Source: Clostridiales bacterium UBA3680 | GTDB taxonomy: Bacteria > Bacillota > Clostridia > Lachnospirales > CAG-274 | Direction of reading: 5' to 3' | Length of the DNA stretch: 6,961 nucleotides | Assembly (NCBI GenBank): GCA_002372875.1 | Contig: DFJD01000109.1 | Coordinates: 1-6,961 of the forward strand | Shown: one piece after another, positions 6,274 through 6,961 of the stretch | Layout of the letters: the number at the start of each line of letters is the position of its first letter | How positions within the stretch are numbered: the stretch's first letter is position 1 | Translations under genes and position numbers: made by a program | Notes under the pieces: model-generated | The model's database searches: none | Seen by the model: the letters and a program-made list of their open reading frames with translations, nothing else | Told to the model about the DNA's origin: nothing

Positions 6274-6961
6274 ATGAAATATATAGAAAGCAGACAAAAC
6301 AAAATTATAAAAAAAACCATTTCTTTGAAAGAAAAAAAATACAGAGAAAAGAACAAACTGTTTATAGCAGAGGGTTTAAGACTTTTTAAGGAAATACCGA
6401 AAGAGATAATAGAATATACGATATGCGATGAAGAATATACGGGAGTTTATGAATGCGATTATTGCGTAAGCCATTCTTTGTTTTCCGAAATATCCGATAC
6501 TGTCACCTCTCAGGGAATTATCGGTGTATGTAAAATAAAACCATGCTCCGAGCCAAGCTTTAAGGAAAATCCTTTCTTTGTAATACTTGAAAATGTAACA
6601 GACCCCGGCAACCTCGGTACCGTGATAAGGACTTGTGATGCCGCCGGAGTTGACGGTATTTTTCTTTCAAAGGGCTGTGTTGATATATACAATCCAAAAA
6701 CAATAAGAGCGACCATGGGCTCTCTTTTTCATCTTCCGATATACCCCGGGGTCGATATTACAAATTTGCTTGAAGAACTAAAAAGCAACAATATAACCAC
6801 CTACAGTGCCCATCTAAAAGGCATAAAAACACCATATGAACAAAACTTAAAAAAAGGCTGTGCCATTATAATCGGAAATGAAGCTAACGGAATAACACAG
6901 GAAACCGTTGAAAAAACAGCTGAACTTGTTAAAATTCCGATTCTCGGCAAAGCAGAATCAC
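6274..6961 (+). CDS. SpoU/TrmH-family RNA 2'-O-methyltransferase, 3' end cut by window edge
   Basis: At least 229 codons, open to the right edge with no stop. Residues about 1-95 match the N-terminal substrate-binding domain (MKYIESRQNKIIKKTISL, then KKYREKNKLFIAEGLRL). Residues about 100 onward are the SPOUT knot domain. Motif 1 is LENVTDPGNLGTVIRTCDAAG (105-125), with N107, N113 and R119 conserved. RATMGSLFHLPIY (145-157) follows, then motif 2 IIIGNEANGI (198-207), and the beginning of motif 3, IPILGKAES (221-229), where family members continue with L-N. Only some 20-40 residues are probably missing. The enzyme transfers methyl from AdoMet to a ribose 2'-OH, probably of 23S rRNA (RlmB/TsnR-like group), but the target base is not readable. 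An in-frame stop at 6241 limits the start, and the ATG at 6274 fits the family N-terminus. No clear Shine-Dalgarno precedes it (ACAAGTAAAATG). It is divergent from aroC across a 79-bp gap. Confidence 0.93.
   Translation, partial: MKYIESRQNKIIKKTISLKEKKYREKNKLFIAEGLRLFKEIPKEIIEYTICDEEYTGVYECDYCVSHSLFSEISDTVTSQGIIGVCKIKPCSEPSFKENPFFVILENVTDPGNLGTVIRTCDAAGVDGIFLSKGCVDIYNPKTIRATMGSLFHLPIYPGVDITNLLEELKSNNITTYSAHLKGIKTPYEQNLKKGCAIIIGNEANGITQETVEKTAELVKIPILGKAES

Noticed and set aside
6195..6356. 54-codon hydrophobic N-terminal extension of the aroC reading frame (MFFSLYFFSF...), which could look like a membrane anchor.
   Set aside because: It is antisense to the start of the divergent methyltransferase gene and runs through the promoter region. 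Its ATG has no ribosome site, and chorismate synthases begin at the MSGSTFGSLF position, which has a strong ribosome site.
6510..6716. 68-codon minus-strand open frame.
   Set aside because: It lies wholly inside the plus-strand methyltransferase, over the conserved NVTDPGN motif region, and its peptide looks like no known family.
1..6961. Search for defence systems, CRISPR arrays, insertion sequences, tRNA or rRNA genes, riboswitches and intrinsic terminators.
   Set aside because: No spaced direct repeats, transposase motifs, tRNA-like cloverleaf or GC-rich hairpin with T-run was seen by eye. The only intergenic space larger than 13 bp is 6195-6273, which is accounted for by ribosome and promoter signals.

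Overview
The window looks like an ordinary chromosomal stretch from a low-GC Firmicute, most likely a gut-type member of the Clostridia. That placement rests on the A+T-rich sequence, strong AGGAGG-type ribosome sites, two short lipoproteins of a kind I associate with gut Clostridia, a nucleoside kinase fused to a threonyl-tRNA-synthetase-like N-terminus, and a methionine synthase whose reactivation domain is a separate gene. I cannot name a species.

Layout: positions 1-6194 are packed on the minus strand with seven genes read right to left. These are aroC (chorismate synthase), a udk-like nucleoside kinase with ThrRS-like N-terminal domains, two lipoproteins of unknown function, an NADPH-type aldo/keto reductase, a free-standing MetH reactivation-domain protein, and the first 51 codons of metH, which runs off the left edge. 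The junctions are +4, +10, +13, +11, -4 and -4 bp. Most ribosome sites lie inside, or fused to, the end of the gene before, and I see no room for terminators. The simplest reading is one long transcript starting near 6220-6235, with translational coupling at the metH end.

From 6274 to the right edge a divergent plus-strand gene encodes a SpoU/TrmH-family RNA 2'-O-methyltransferase. It is cut off just before its final motif is complete. The 79-bp gap between aroC and this gene holds promoter candidates for both directions, and their -10 regions overlap. There is no gene-free stretch over 300 bases. I found no RNA gene, insertion sequence, CRISPR array or phage-like element.

Functionally, reactivator plus MetH is a clear pair: the small protein is expected to reductively remethylate oxidised cobalamin on MetH. 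AroC supplies chorismate, and the kinase probably phosphorylates a nucleoside. The two lipoproteins and the reductase have no evident link to those pathways. I do not see a new defence or mobile system. The points most worth a second look are the degenerate ThrRS-like part of the kinase, the two unknown lipoproteins inside a metabolic operon, the coupling of the reductase to the MetH reactivator, and the overlapping divergent promoters.
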